36,616 bases of DNA from contig NZ_JANXMU010000001.1 of assembly GCF_025354435.1 (NCBI RefSeq), forward strand, positions 1-36,616. Direction: 5' to 3'. This DNA comes from Rhodoferax sp. Its GTDB lineage: Bacteria > Pseudomonadota > Gammaproteobacteria > Burkholderiales > Burkholderiaceae_C. The stretch's first letter is position 1. Each line of letters starts with the position of its first letter. Shown piece after piece: positions 18,603 to 25,670 of this stretch. Below the pieces are notes generated by a model. It was not told the origin of the DNA. It saw only the letters and a list, made by a program, of their open reading frames with translations, and did not search any database. The position numbers and the translations under genes are program-made.

Positions 18603-19889
18603 ATGACCCAAGCTTTCCCACTAAACCGCCGATCGTGCCTTGCCGGACTGGCCCTGATGGGCACCGCATCGGCCTTTGCCCAGTTTCGTGTGGAAGTCTC
18701 CGGTATAGGTCTTACCCAGTTGCCTATCGCGGTTGCCAGTTTTCGGGGTGATGACCAGTCCCCGCAAAAAATTGGTGCCATTGTGCAGGCGGATCTCGAG
18801 CGCAGCGGGCAGTTTCGGGCCGTCGATGCCAGCGGCGTGGCTTTGGACGAAACCTCCCGGCCCGACGTGGCCTTGTGGCGGCAAAAGGCCGCAGATTCGC
18901 TGGTGACTGGTAGCGTTACCCGCTTGGCCGATGGCCGCTTTGACGTGCGCTTTCGCCTCTGGGACGTGGTGCGCGGACAAGATCTAGGTGGCCAGAGCTA
19001 CACCGTGCTGCAAGGCGATTTGCGTTTGTCGGCCCACCGCATTGCCGACTTCATCTATGAAAAATTGACTGGTGACCGGGGCATTTTTTCGACCCGCATT
19101 GCCTACGTGACCAAAGCAGGCACCCGCCACACGCTGTGGGTGGCCGATGCCGATGGCGAAAACAGCCAGACCGCGCTGGCCAGTCCGGAATCCATCATTT
19201 CCCCTGCTTGGTCGCCCAATGGCATGCAACTGGCTTATGTGTCTTTTGAAGCCCGCAAGCCCGTCATCTACGTGCATGATGTGGCCACCGGCAAGCGGCG
19301 TCTGGTGGCCAACTTCAAAGGTTCCAATAGTGCACCCGCCTGGGCTCCCGATGGGCGCTCTTTGGCCGTCACTTTGAGCCGCGATGGCGGATCTCAAATT
19401 TATAGCATAGATGCCAATGGTAGCGAGCCTAGACGGCTTACCCAGTCTAGCGGCATCGATACCGAGCCGAAGTATTCCGCAGATGGCAAAAGCATTTATT
19501 TCGTCAGCGACCGGGGTGGTGCACCGCAGATCTACAGCATGCCCAGCAGCGGCGGCAACCCGGAGCGTGTGACTTTCTCGGGCAGCTACAACATCTCGCC
19601 CAGCATCAGCCCGGATGGCCGCTGGCTGGCCTATGTATCGCGTATTGGCGGAGCCTTCAAGCTGCAGGTGATGGAGCTCAGCACCTCGACTGTGACCAGT
19701 ATTACCGACACCACTGCCGACGAAAGCCCCAGCTTTGCCCCGAACAGCCGTTTGCTCGTTTACGCGACGCAGCAGCAAGGCCGCGAAGCCCTGATGACCA
19801 GCACACTGGACGGCAAGATCAAGGCCCGTTTGGCCGGCCAGGCGGGTGATATCCGCGAACCAGACTGGGGTCCCTTTTTAAAGCCCTGA
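18603..19889 (+). CDS. tolB: Tol-Pal system protein TolB
   Basis: Periplasmic beta-propeller protein linking the Tol complex to Pal, needed for outer-membrane constriction at division. The 428-residue protein has a twin-Arg-like signal region ([20 protein letters not shown]), a TolB amino-terminal domain (ISVTQLP-like [18 protein letters not shown]) and repeated propeller blades such as [31 protein letters not shown] and [14 protein letters not shown]. No Shine-Dalgarno sequence is obvious before ATG 18603. tolQRA are not upstream here; a glycosyltransferase gene is. The codons near 19390-19420 (ATT TAT AGC ATA) are unusual. Confidence 0.96.
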   Translation: MTQAFPLNRRSCLAGLALMGTASAFAQFRVEVSGIGLTQLPIAVASFRGDDQSPQKIGAIVQADLERSGQFRAVDASGVALDETSRPDVALWRQKAADSLVTGSVTRLADGRFDVRFRLWDVVRGQDLGGQSYTVLQGDLRLSAHRIADFIYEKLTGDRGIFSTRIAYVTKAGTRHTLWVADADGENSQTALASPESIISPAWSPNGMQLAYVSFEARKPVIYVHDVATGKRRLVANFKGSNSAPAWAPDGRSLAVTLSRDGGSQIYSIDANGSEPRRLTQSSGIDTEPKYSADGKSIYFVSDRGGAPQIYSMPSSGGNPERVTFSGSYNISPSISPDGRWLAYVSRIGGAFKLQVMELSTSTVTSITDTTADESPSFAPNSRLLVYATQQQGREALMTSTLDGKIKARLAGQAGDIREPDWGPFLKP

Positions 19890-19939
19890 CTTCTAGCCAC
19901 TGTAAACAACGTACTTACTATTTAACGAGGAAATAAAAA

Positions 19940-20482
19940 ATGAAAAATTTGATTTGGGCACTCTCACTGACCGCCGTATTGGCGGGTTGCGCTTCGGGTG
20001 TAAAGCTGGATGATGTACCAGTTGTCGATAAAAGCGGCGCTGGTGTAACCCAGCCTGGCAGCATGGGTGCTGAAGGCAGCACTTCTGGCGCCACCAAGAG
20101 CGGCGTGACGCCTGTGGACTTATCGGCATCCAACTCGGTGGCTACCGGCCCCAGCAGCGGTCGCATTGTGTACTTCGACTATGACAGCTACGCCGTCAAA
20201 CCCGATGACCAGACCGTCATCGATGCCAACGCACGCTACCTCAAAGCCGACAAAGCCCGCCACGCAGTGGTCGAAGGCCACACCGATGACCGCGGTGGCC
20301 GTGAGTACAACCTGGCCCTGGGCCAAAAGCGTGCCGAGTCCGTCCGCCGTGCTTTGGGATTGCTGGGTGTAGCCGATGCGCAGCTAGAAGCTGTGAGCTT
20401 CGGTAAAGAAAAACCTGCTGTGCAGGGCAGTGACGAGGCCGCCATGGCGAAGAACCGCCGCGCCGAGATCAGCTACCGATGA
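19940..20482 (+). CDS. pal: Peptidoglycan-associated lipoprotein Pal
   Basis: Outer-membrane lipoprotein that binds peptidoglycan through an OmpA-like domain. The signal MKNLIWALSLTAVLAGC ends in a lipobox with Cys17. The OmpA-like domain begins at RIVYFDYDSYAVKPDDQ and has the diaminopimelate-binding EGHTDDRGGREYNLALGQKR and the terminal NRRAEISYR. A good ribosome site (GAGGAAA) precedes ATG 19940. The 180-residue length is normal, and the stop overlaps cpoB by four bases. Confidence 0.97.
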   Translation: MKNLIWALSLTAVLAGCASGVKLDDVPVVDKSGAGVTQPGSMGAEGSTSGATKSGVTPVDLSASNSVATGPSSGRIVYFDYDSYAVKPDDQTVIDANARYLKADKARHAVVEGHTDDRGGREYNLALGQKRAESVRRALGLLGVADAQLEAVSFGKEKPAVQGSDEAAMAKNRRAEISYR

Positions 20483-21273
20483 GCCGATTCACCCTGCGCC
20501 CGGTCGCTCTGGCGTTGGGCTGCTGGATGCTGTTGGCATCCGGTGCCCAGGCCGGGGTGTTCGATGATGACGAGGCCCGCAAAGCTATTCTGGACCTGCG
20601 CCAGCGGGTCGATAGCAGCCGCCAGGCAGCCGAATCCGCCAACCAGAAATTGGCCGAAGACTTGCGCCGGTCTACCGATGACAATGGTCAATTGCGCCGC
20701 AGCCTGCTAGACCTGCAAAGCCAAATCGACAGCTTGCGTACTGATTTGGCCAAGCAGCGGGGCCAAGACGAGCAGTTGGCCCGCGATCTGGCCGACGTAC
20801 AGCGCCGCTTGAAAGACCAGGCGCAAGGCGTGGACGAGCGCTTGCGCAAATTTGAACCCGCCAAGGTGACTGTGGATGGCCGGGAGTTCACTGCCGACCC
20901 CGCTGAGGTACGTGATTTCGATGCTGCGTTGGCCGTGTTTCGCACCGGGGACTTCGCGGCTGCGCAGACCGGCTTCATGGGTTTCGTCAAACGCTACCCC
21001 CAAAGCGGCTACGGCCCATCGGCCTTGTTTTGGTTGGGCAATGCCCAGTACGCCAACAAGGACTACAAGAGTGCGGTGGCCAACTTCCGCGCCATGCTGG
21101 CAGCCGCTCCCGACCATGCCCGTGCCCCCGAGGCTGCACTGTCGATAGCTAATTGCCAGATGGAGTTGAAAGACAGCCGCGCTGCGCGCAAAACACTGGA
21201 AGACCTGGTCAAGGCCTATCCCCAGTCCGAAGCTGCATCGGCCGCCAAAGACCGGCTGGCCAAGCTCAAATAA
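20479..21273 (+). CDS. cpoB: Cell division coordinator CpoB (YbgF)
   Basis: Periplasmic TPR protein that coordinates peptidoglycan synthesis with Tol-Pal constriction. The 264 residues comprise a signal peptide ending at ASGAQA-GVF, a trimerising coiled coil (about 30-130: LRQRVDSSRQAAESANQK with Q/R-rich heptads), and TPR repeats from about 145 (FDAALAVFRTGDFAAAQTGF, PSALFWLGNAQYANKDYKSA, ALSIANCQMELKDSRAARKT). The start overlaps pal by ATGA, the usual pal-cpoB coupling. Confidence 0.95.
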   Translation: MSRFTLRPVALALGCWMLLASGAQAGVFDDDEARKAILDLRQRVDSSRQAAESANQKLAEDLRRSTDDNGQLRRSLLDLQSQIDSLRTDLAKQRGQDEQLARDLADVQRRLKDQAQGVDERLRKFEPAKVTVDGREFTADPAEVRDFDAALAVFRTGDFAAAQTGFMGFVKRYPQSGYGPSALFWLGNAQYANKDYKSAVANFRAMLAAAPDHARAPEAALSIANCQMELKDSRAARKTLEDLVKAYPQSEAASAAKDRLAKLK

Positions 21274-21296
21274 GCATTTTTAAATCCAGCGTAATT

Positions 21297-21355
21297 TGCT
21301 ACTAATTTGGTAGCTTCTTACGTAGATTGAATATGCGCTAGAGGGGTATTTTTTG
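21297..21355 (+). repeat. Dispersed palindromic repeat carrying the tcdA start
   Basis: Begins with GCTACTAATTTGGTAGC, an inverted repeat with arms GCTAC/GTAGC, and ends with GCGCTAGAGGGG followed by a T run. I recall this arrangement as common in Comamonadaceae intergenic DNA; here it is recognised from its structure and from partial matches at 3919, 9484 and 268. Its tail supplies GAGGGG and the TTG used by tcdA. Confidence 0.65.
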
Positions 21356-22165
21356 CATAATTTATCTGCGGCGGAAGACGCTTCGCAAGAGGCCGATATC
21401 GTGCGTCGCTTTGGCGGACTAGAGCGCCTGTACGGTGTCCCCGGTGCGGCGCGTATCCGGGCCGCCCATGTGGTGGTGGTCGGCATCGGCGGCGTGGGCT
21501 CCTGGACGGTGGAGGCCCTGGCGCGTAGTGGCGTAGGGCAGCTGACGCTGATCGACCTTGACCATGTGTCCGAGTCCAACATTAACCGCCAGATCCATGC
21601 GCTGGACTCCACGGTAGGCCAGGCTAAGGTGCTGGCGATGCGTGACCGTATTGCCCACATCAATCCGACCTGCGTGGTGCATTGCATCGAAGACTTTGTG
21701 GAGCCAGGCAACTGGCCCCAATTGCTGTCCTTGGATATAGATGCGGTGGTCGATGCCTGCGACCAGGTGAAAGCCAAAACGGCGATGGCTGCCTGGGCCC
21801 GTCAGACGCACGCTTGTTTCATCTCTGTAGGTGCCGCCGGTGGCAAACGCCACGCGCACAAAGTCGACATCGATGACTTGTCGCTCACCACCCACGACCC
21901 TCTGCTGGCTCAGCTACGTTACCGCCTGCGCAAAGAACACGCGGCCCCCCGCGAGGGTAAAAAAATCGGCGTAGCCTGCGTTTTCAGCCGCGAAGCTGTG
22001 ATGCCGCCCGACCCATCCTGTGCCATCGATGGCGACGGCAGCTTGAATTGCCACGGCTACGGTTCTGTCGTTAGCGTGACGGCCACCTTCGGGCAATGCG
22101 CTGCCGGGTGGATTTTGGATCAATTGGCATCGAAGCTTGAAAAGAGTCCCAAAACCGCGCTATAA
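21353..22165 (+). CDS. tcdA: tRNA threonylcarbamoyladenosine dehydratase
   Basis: E1-like ThiF-fold enzyme that cyclises t6A37 of tRNA to ct6A using ATP. The 270-residue protein has RRFGGLERLYGV, the nucleotide loop VVVVGIGGVGSWTVEALARS, IDLDHVSESNINRQIHAL and DACDQVKAKTAM. Start choice: TTG 21353 with GAGGGG six bases upstream, both inside a palindromic repeat; no ATG precedes the first domain. The downstream neighbour is tRNA-Lys, although ct6A forms on all ANN-reading tRNAs, so the proximity may be chance. The 3' end overlaps the tRNA promoter. Confidence 0.93.
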   Translation: MHNLSAAEDASQEADIVRRFGGLERLYGVPGAARIRAAHVVVVGIGGVGSWTVEALARSGVGQLTLIDLDHVSESNINRQIHALDSTVGQAKVLAMRDRIAHINPTCVVHCIEDFVEPGNWPQLLSLDIDAVVDACDQVKAKTAMAAWARQTHACFISVGAAGGKRHAHKVDIDDLSLTTHDPLLAQLRYRLRKEHAAPREGKKIGVACVFSREAVMPPDPSCAIDGDGSLNCHGYGSVVSVTATFGQCAAGWILDQLASKLEKSPKTAL

Positions 22166-22166
22166 T
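22137..22166 (+). promoter_or_regulatory. Sigma-70 promoter of tRNA-Lys
   Basis: TTGAAA (22137-22142), an 18-bp spacer and a perfect TATAAT (22161-22166), 35 bases before the tRNA 5' end. It overlaps the last codons and stop of tcdA. Confidence 0.85.
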
Positions 22167-22200
22167 TCGAGGCTGCGCTGCAGTGTGAAAACACCAAGCC

Positions 22201-22276
22201 GGGACGTTAGCTCAGTTGGTAGAGCAGCGGACTTTTAATCCGTTTGTCGTGGGTTCGACCCCCGCACGTCCCACCA
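22201..22276 (+). tRNA. tRNA-Lys (anticodon UUU)
   Basis: 76-base cloverleaf with acceptor stem GGGACGT/ACGTCCC, D arm AGCTCAGTTGGTAGAGCA, anticodon loop CTTTTAA (anticodon TTT), T arm with GGTTCGA, and an encoded CCA. Its 3' 49 bases are the integration target of the element that follows, and the element restores an intact tRNA sequence. Confidence 0.97.
22228..22276 (+). repeat. attL: 49-bp repeat in tRNA-Lys 3' half
   Basis: Starts at CGGACTTTTAATCCG and runs through the T arm to CCACCA. It is identical over 49 bases to 33362-33410. It covers the anticodon stem-loop and the whole 3' half, the usual crossover region for tRNA-targeting tyrosine integrases. Confidence 0.93.
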
Positions 22277-22290
22277 AGCAACATATAGAA

Positions 22291-22323
22291 AGCCTGCTAT
22301 TAAAAAGATAGCGGGCTTTTTTC
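22291..22323 (+). terminator. Terminator after tRNA-Lys (left copy)
   Basis: Stem AGCCTGCTAT (22291-22300) with ATAGCGGGCT (22308-22317), one G-T pair, followed by six T. A diverged copy follows the right repeat at 33422, so the element carries its own terminator for the tRNA transcript. Confidence 0.85.
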
Positions 22324-22334
22324 ATTTTGGGTCC

Positions 22335-22384
22335 GTGTAGCCACTGTGTAGCCACGGGTACAGGGTTTCGTACCGTTTAGCCAC
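22335..22384. promoter_or_regulatory. Candidate integrase arm-type sites, left end
   Basis: GTGTAGCCAC occurs at 22335-22344 and 22346-22355 (11 bp apart, one helical turn), with a one-mismatch copy GTTTAGCCAC at 22375-22384. The same ten bases occur near the right end at 33225-33234. The position just inside both att repeats suggests integrase or excisionase binding. Confidence 0.5.
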
Positions 22385-22655
22385 TCTTTCGGCACTTCCT
22401 TACAGCCATAGCAATCGTCGTGTGGTCTTGGCCACCCGCCCATACAGGCCGCCCGTGTTGAAAACGCCATTCCAAGCAAGCCCGCGCAATGCGCCGCGCT
22501 GGATGCGCCTCCGTTTCCTCGACCAGCTCGCCCGGCTGGTGGGAACGCCCAGTACATGGACTGGATAGCCAGTTAGCACAAACAGGCCCGTGATTGGCAG
22601 TTCGGGTTGCGCTGCTGAGCCCACTGCAGGTCACTGCGAACCAGGATCGCCCCAC
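22377..22655 (-). pseudogene. Possible remnant with a DnaA domain-IV-like end
   Basis: The 557 bp between the tRNA and the first solid gene (22277-22833) hold no convincing gene. One minus-strand frame ends with ARACLEWRFQHGRPV and GGQDHTTIAMAVRKCR, which recalls the DnaA domain IV signature G-x-D-H-T-T-x-x-x-A-x-R-K. The rest of the frame looks non-coding, and the helix expected before the signature is shortened. It may be a decayed small phage DNA-binding protein or a chance match. Confidence 0.25.
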
Positions 22656-22738
22656 ACCTGAACCCCGGTTCAGGATGCCGGTCCGGTGGCTTCCGCAGAC
22701 AGCCTATCCCGAACGGCAGTGCTACGGCCTACAAGTAG

Positions 22739-22762
22739 AAAACCCGGCGCAGTGGCCGGGTT
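22739..22762 (-). terminator. Terminator of the leftmost element operon
   Basis: Read on the minus strand: AACCCGGC, loop, a GC-rich complementary arm ending GCCGGGTT, then TTTTC. It lies about 70 bases after the stop at 22834. Confidence 0.75.
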
Positions 22763-22833
22763 GGATGGTTACCCCTGCAACTTAGGGGGCCAATGTGGAA
22801 CCCTTCGCAGAGTGCGCTGAAAGCATTGATCGG

Positions 22834-23145
22834 TCAGAGTCGCACAGGGCATGCGCTCCCCATGTTGGCATCGGCCCAGGCCAGCAGGTCAAACGAGTCG
22901 CCCGGCTCGATATCCATGGGCTCGGCGTTCATGCGCTCCCCCAACACCTGGAAAAATCCCTCGACTTCGCTTTTGCAGGGAGATGCGTACAGCACCAGAG
23001 TTTGCTCATCAAAACCCAGACGAACCGCATGGGATGGCTTCACCAAGTGCGATAACCACACGCCAGCGGGCGGCATTGGCATCGAGTGCGGGTCGATAGC
23101 GCCCCAACGGGTGGTGTAGTGGCTTTTGCCGGTGGGCACGCTCAT
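22834..23145 (-). CDS. Hypothetical protein, element cargo
   Basis: 103 residues starting MSVPTGKSHYTTRWGAIDPH; no family recognised. It is acidic in its second half (MDIEPGDSFDLLAWADAN), has no signal peptide and no membrane span. ATG 23145 overlaps the stop of the upstream gene as ATGA, which supports this start over an upstream in-frame one. It is the last gene before the terminator at 22739 and lies in the unit downstream of the C4-like RNA region, the position taken by icd/ant in phage P1. I see no sequence evidence that it is an antirepressor. Confidence 0.6.
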   Translation of the reverse strand: MSVPTGKSHYTTRWGAIDPHSMPMPPAGVWLSHLVKPSHAVRLGFDEQTLVLYASPCKSEVEGFFQVLGERMNAEPMDIEPGDSFDLLAWADANMGSACPVRL

Positions 23146-23531
23146 GGTGCACCACCATGCAGCATTACCTGCGCGTACTCGCTCAATTCGCCCATGCGGG
23201 TTTGTGTCTGGCTGCATGTGTGGGCCGCGTCCAGCAGCATGGCCTGCATGGCCGTGGCGTGCTCGATGGTGAATACGCTGCCGCCGATGTCAATACTCTC
23301 CGCTTCCAAGTCATGCGCCAGTCGATCACACCATTCAGCCTTGGCGCGAATCGTGTCAAGGGTGGTGATGGCACCAAACATCCAGCTTGCAAGGCGTAAA
23401 ACACCTTCCGCCTTGCCAATGTGGTCGTGATCTGTCAGCTTAAAAATGCCTGAGGTCAGCGTCTGCATTTGGTCGAATGTTTTGCGCGTGGCTGTGGCGT
23501 TGTTGTCCGCGGGCTTTGTAGTGGTGGTCAT
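23142..23531 (-). CDS. Hypothetical protein, element cargo
   Basis: 129 residues; no family recognised. It has a disordered Thr/Asn-rich start (MTTTTKPADNNATATRKTF), then a probably helical soluble domain: KAEGVLRLASWMFGAI, RAKAEWCDRLAHDLEAE, ATAMQAMLLDAAHTCSQTQ. It sits three bases after the preceding gene's stop and overlaps the next by ATGA, so it is the middle gene of a three-gene unit under the C4-like leader. Confidence 0.62.
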   Translation of the reverse strand: MTTTTKPADNNATATRKTFDQMQTLTSGIFKLTDHDHIGKAEGVLRLASWMFGAITTLDTIRAKAEWCDRLAHDLEAESIDIGGSVFTIEHATAMQAMLLDAAHTCSQTQTRMGELSEYAQVMLHGGAP

Positions 23532-23534
23532 GGT

Positions 23535-23756
23535 TCAAGCCCCCACGGTCAAAGCGGTGGTGGACTCTGTGCATGCCTGTTTCAGCATGGATGCTGCGCG
23601 CACTGCCCGCATGGTGGCCGCTTGCAGGTCACCGGGGTGGTTAGCCTTGCGGATGAAATACAGCGCTGTGGAAAGCGCGTTTTCTATGGCTTGTTGCCGG
23701 GCGATGGGGGTGGAAATGCCCATTTTGGGCGTGGTGGGGGTGTTGACCTTGGGCAT
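23535..23756 (-). CDS. Small hypothetical protein downstream of C4-like RNA
   Basis: 73 residues starting MPKVNTPTTPKMGIS, then helical: RQQAIENALSTALYFIRKAN, TMRAVRAASMLKQACTEST. The frame stays open upstream to 24062. ATG 23756 is chosen because GGAG lies eight bases before it and because the upstream part reads better as a structured RNA than as protein. It would be the first gene controlled by that RNA. Function unknown. Confidence 0.55.
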   Translation of the reverse strand: MPKVNTPTTPKMGISTPIARQQAIENALSTALYFIRKANHPGDLQAATMRAVRAASMLKQACTESTTALTVGA

Positions 23757-23814
23757 AGTTTCGGCTCCGATACGAGGCTGAGAAACACCTTTTGCGTTTT
23801 CAAGCGCATAGGGT

Positions 23815-24020
23815 GGATGGGGTGTTGAAAACATGGGTATCGCCATGCGGCCAGCCTCACGGACAAGCCCACCCCACCCGAAACCAGCAGCGTCCGCACG
23901 GCACAAAGCCACACGGTCGCCAGAATTTGGGCGTGACAAAACCCCGCTTACGGTGGGGGTTGCAACCTCAATACCTACGGTGTTTTCAAGCACCATCCCT
24001 CCCGGGACAGGCGAAGTATA
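23815..24020 (-). ncRNA. C4-like antisense RNA and leader (overlaps an Ash-like frame)
   Basis: On the minus strand a TATACT (24020-24015) is followed by a region rich in short stems (for example AACCCC..GGGGTT, followed by TTTTG). GCTTGAAAAC occurs at 23991-23982 and again at 23805-23796. Between them, CATGTTTTCAACACCCC (within 23837-23815) is nearly complementary to the first copy's GGTGCTTGAAAACACC surroundings, and an eight-base perfect complement (TTGAAAAC) to the second. The frame through it reads RYTSPVPGG and ALCRADAAGFGWGGL, which I recall from Ash-type annotations in P4/P1-like elements. C4 RNAs of P1/P7 silence a downstream antirepressor operon by just such pairing. The assignment is by structure and memory, not by a covariance search. 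Confidence 0.45.
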
Positions 24021-24095
24021 GCGCCCCAAAGTTTGTACAGTAGCGCTCAACGTGCTGAACACGGTTGCCGTGACAGAGGCAAACCGTTTCCCGAC

Positions 24096-24368
24096 TCACT
24101 TGCAGCGGAACTGTATCTCCGCCGAGGCGTACTGAGCGAGGCCTGAGTCTTGAGAGGTGGAGTTGACGGGCTCGACTTGCTTGCCAGCCTTTTCACAGAA
24201 CACGGCGGCTTCACGATAGAGGTCTGCTTTGACCTCGCCACCACTCCAGGTGAGCATGCTGCCCATCTTGGAGATCATGTAGCTGCCACTGCCGATCGGA
24301 ACTATGCCGGTGTTGGGTGTTGCGCAGCCGCTCAGGGCGAAGGGCAGAGCAATTATCAAAAGTCGCAT
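24096..24368 (-). CDS. Small predicted lipoprotein
   Basis: 90 residues starting MRLLIIALPFALSGC, a short signal peptide with lipobox ALSGC (Cys15). The mature part is GSGSYMISKMGSMLTWSGGE then VKADLYREAAVFCEKAGKQV and ends IQFRCK; two further Cys residues could form a disulphide. The function is unknown; small lipoproteins in phage elements can act in lysis or in superinfection exclusion, but this one lacks the Pro-rich character of Rz1. It stands alone, with 97 bp upstream to the next gene. Confidence 0.72.
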   Translation of the reverse strand: MRLLIIALPFALSGCATPNTGIVPIGSGSYMISKMGSMLTWSGGEVKADLYREAAVFCEKAGKQVEPVNSTSQDSGLAQYASAEIQFRCK

Positions 24369-24465
24369 AGTTCATCCATAAATGTTGGCCAGTGGGATTT
24401 GATTTCGCTATGCAATGTAGCTCACCGAAAAGTCCCGCTATCGCATGAGGCCAGCAGCACGTGCA

Positions 24466-24693
24466 TCAGACCGAACCCAGCAACCCCTCGGCAATGCGTT
24501 TAGCAGCGGCCAGCGCCTCGTCTTCGGTCGGGTATGGCCCACCGCCAGGGCTTTCCACGTCGTCCACCCCAACCGTTTCGAGGTCGATGGTGTCGATCTC
24601 GAATTGATTGCCCCGGCGCAGCGTGACCGTGACCTCGTGCCCACTGCCCAGCTCAACAGTGCGTGAAAAAAATAGACCCCGCTGAAAAACCAT
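24466..24693 (-). CDS. Small hypothetical protein
   Basis: 75 residues, MVFQRGLFFSRTVELGSGHE onward, mostly beta-like at the start and ending PTEDEALAAAKRIAEGLLGS, a helical end typical of small alpha/beta phage proteins. No family is recognised. ATG 24693 has GAGGGG about five bases upstream, which decides it over the ATG two codons earlier. It is 110 bp after the PP-loop gene on the same strand. Confidence 0.6.
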   Translation of the reverse strand: MVFQRGLFFSRTVELGSGHEVTVTLRRGNQFEIDTIDLETVGVDDVESPGGGPYPTEDEALAAAKRIAEGLLGSV

Positions 24694-24803
24694 GTTCACC
24701 CCTCAAATCTGGAGCCGCGAGTATGACCCAGCCAGTGGTAAGGACAGTTGGTGAGCATCTTCCGCTGCCGCAACAATAAGTGCTGCTTTCAGTATTTGCC
24801 ATC

Positions 24804-25619
24804 TCAGTTCTCCATTTCAGTGTGAAGCCAGCCGATCTGCTGGCCAATTTCGTTCTTGATGTCTGCCATACGGCGCATATAGACGGCGTGGTGTTCCGGG
24901 TAATGCTCGCGCAGGTAACGGGCGCGCCCTTCATCCCACCAAGCAGTGCAGCCCATGCACTCGGGCGCACGGCGTACTCCTTTGGCGTAGAACTGGGCAA
25001 TAGGTAAGCCCCTCTCGACCAGGTAGGCTGACACATCGGCACCGGTCCAACTCTGGACGGGGTACAGCACCTCAAAACCACCTGCAGCATCGCCTGACCG
25101 TAGCGGCGGGGATGCGTACTCATCGTCGCGCTGGCCGCGCACCAGCAGCGTGATGCCATCGGCCCGCATGCGGTCGTGCATGGGGAACATCAGCGCGCGG
25201 GCGCAGCAGTCGTACCGGCCCTGGATCTTGATAACCTTCCCGGAAACCAGCGCACCGAACTCCTGGTTATCGACGGGGACCACGTCACTGGGCATTCCAT
25301 GCAGATTCCTCAGGCTGGCCACGTCGGAATGGATGCGCACGATGGGCACATCCCGCTCCACCGCTTCGACCACGGCACGGGTTTCGGGGAACTGGTCGCC
25401 GGTGTCCAGGTGGTAAACCGTCATCTGGTCCCAGTAACGGCGCAGCAGGTACAGCGCGGCGGTGGAGTCGCGCCCGCCAGAGAACTGAAATGCAATGCGG
25501 CCGTGCCGACCAAAGGCGGCGGCCACATCATCCAGTGCGGTAAAACTCCAGATGGTGGGCACCACGCCATGCAGCAGGTGCTGGCCGTCCTCCGGTAGCA
25601 GATCTTTCAAGCGCTCCAC
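24804..25619 (-). CDS. PP-loop (PAPS reductase/DndC-like) domain with methyltransferase C-terminal tail
   Basis: 271 residues from GTG 25619. The first ~26 residues (VERLKDLLPEDGQ, VVPTIWSF) look like the carboxyl end of the methyltransferase encoded just upstream in the same frame. Then follows an adenine nucleotide alpha-hydrolase domain: FQFSGGRDSTAALYLL (PP-loop SGGRDS at residues 47-52), HLDTGDQFPET, and Cys pairs GRYDCCARAL and PECMGCTAWW, which may hold an Fe-S or metal site. Relatives include PAPS reductase, DndC of DNA phosphorothioation, and tRNA thiolases; substrate unknown. No good ribosome site lies before 25619, and one TGA at 25671 separates it from the upstream frame, so it may be a split fusion. 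Confidence 0.8.
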   Translation of the reverse strand: MERLKDLLPEDGQHLLHGVVPTIWSFTALDDVAAAFGRHGRIAFQFSGGRDSTAALYLLRRYWDQMTVYHLDTGDQFPETRAVVEAVERDVPIVRIHSDVASLRNLHGMPSDVVPVDNQEFGALVSGKVIKIQGRYDCCARALMFPMHDRMRADGITLLVRGQRDDEYASPPLRSGDAAGGFEVLYPVQSWTGADVSAYLVERGLPIAQFYAKGVRRAPECMGCTAWWDEGRARYLREHYPEHHAVYMRRMADIKNEIGQQIGWLHTEMEN

Positions 25620-25670
25620 CTCGACATCGGGCGTGATGGTGTAGTCCAGGCCCAGCCCTGCCGCGCGGGC

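Noticed and set aside
22795-23055. Plus-strand open frames opposite the leftmost element genes
   Set aside because: They oppose the coupled minus-strand genes, lack ribosome sites and show no domains.
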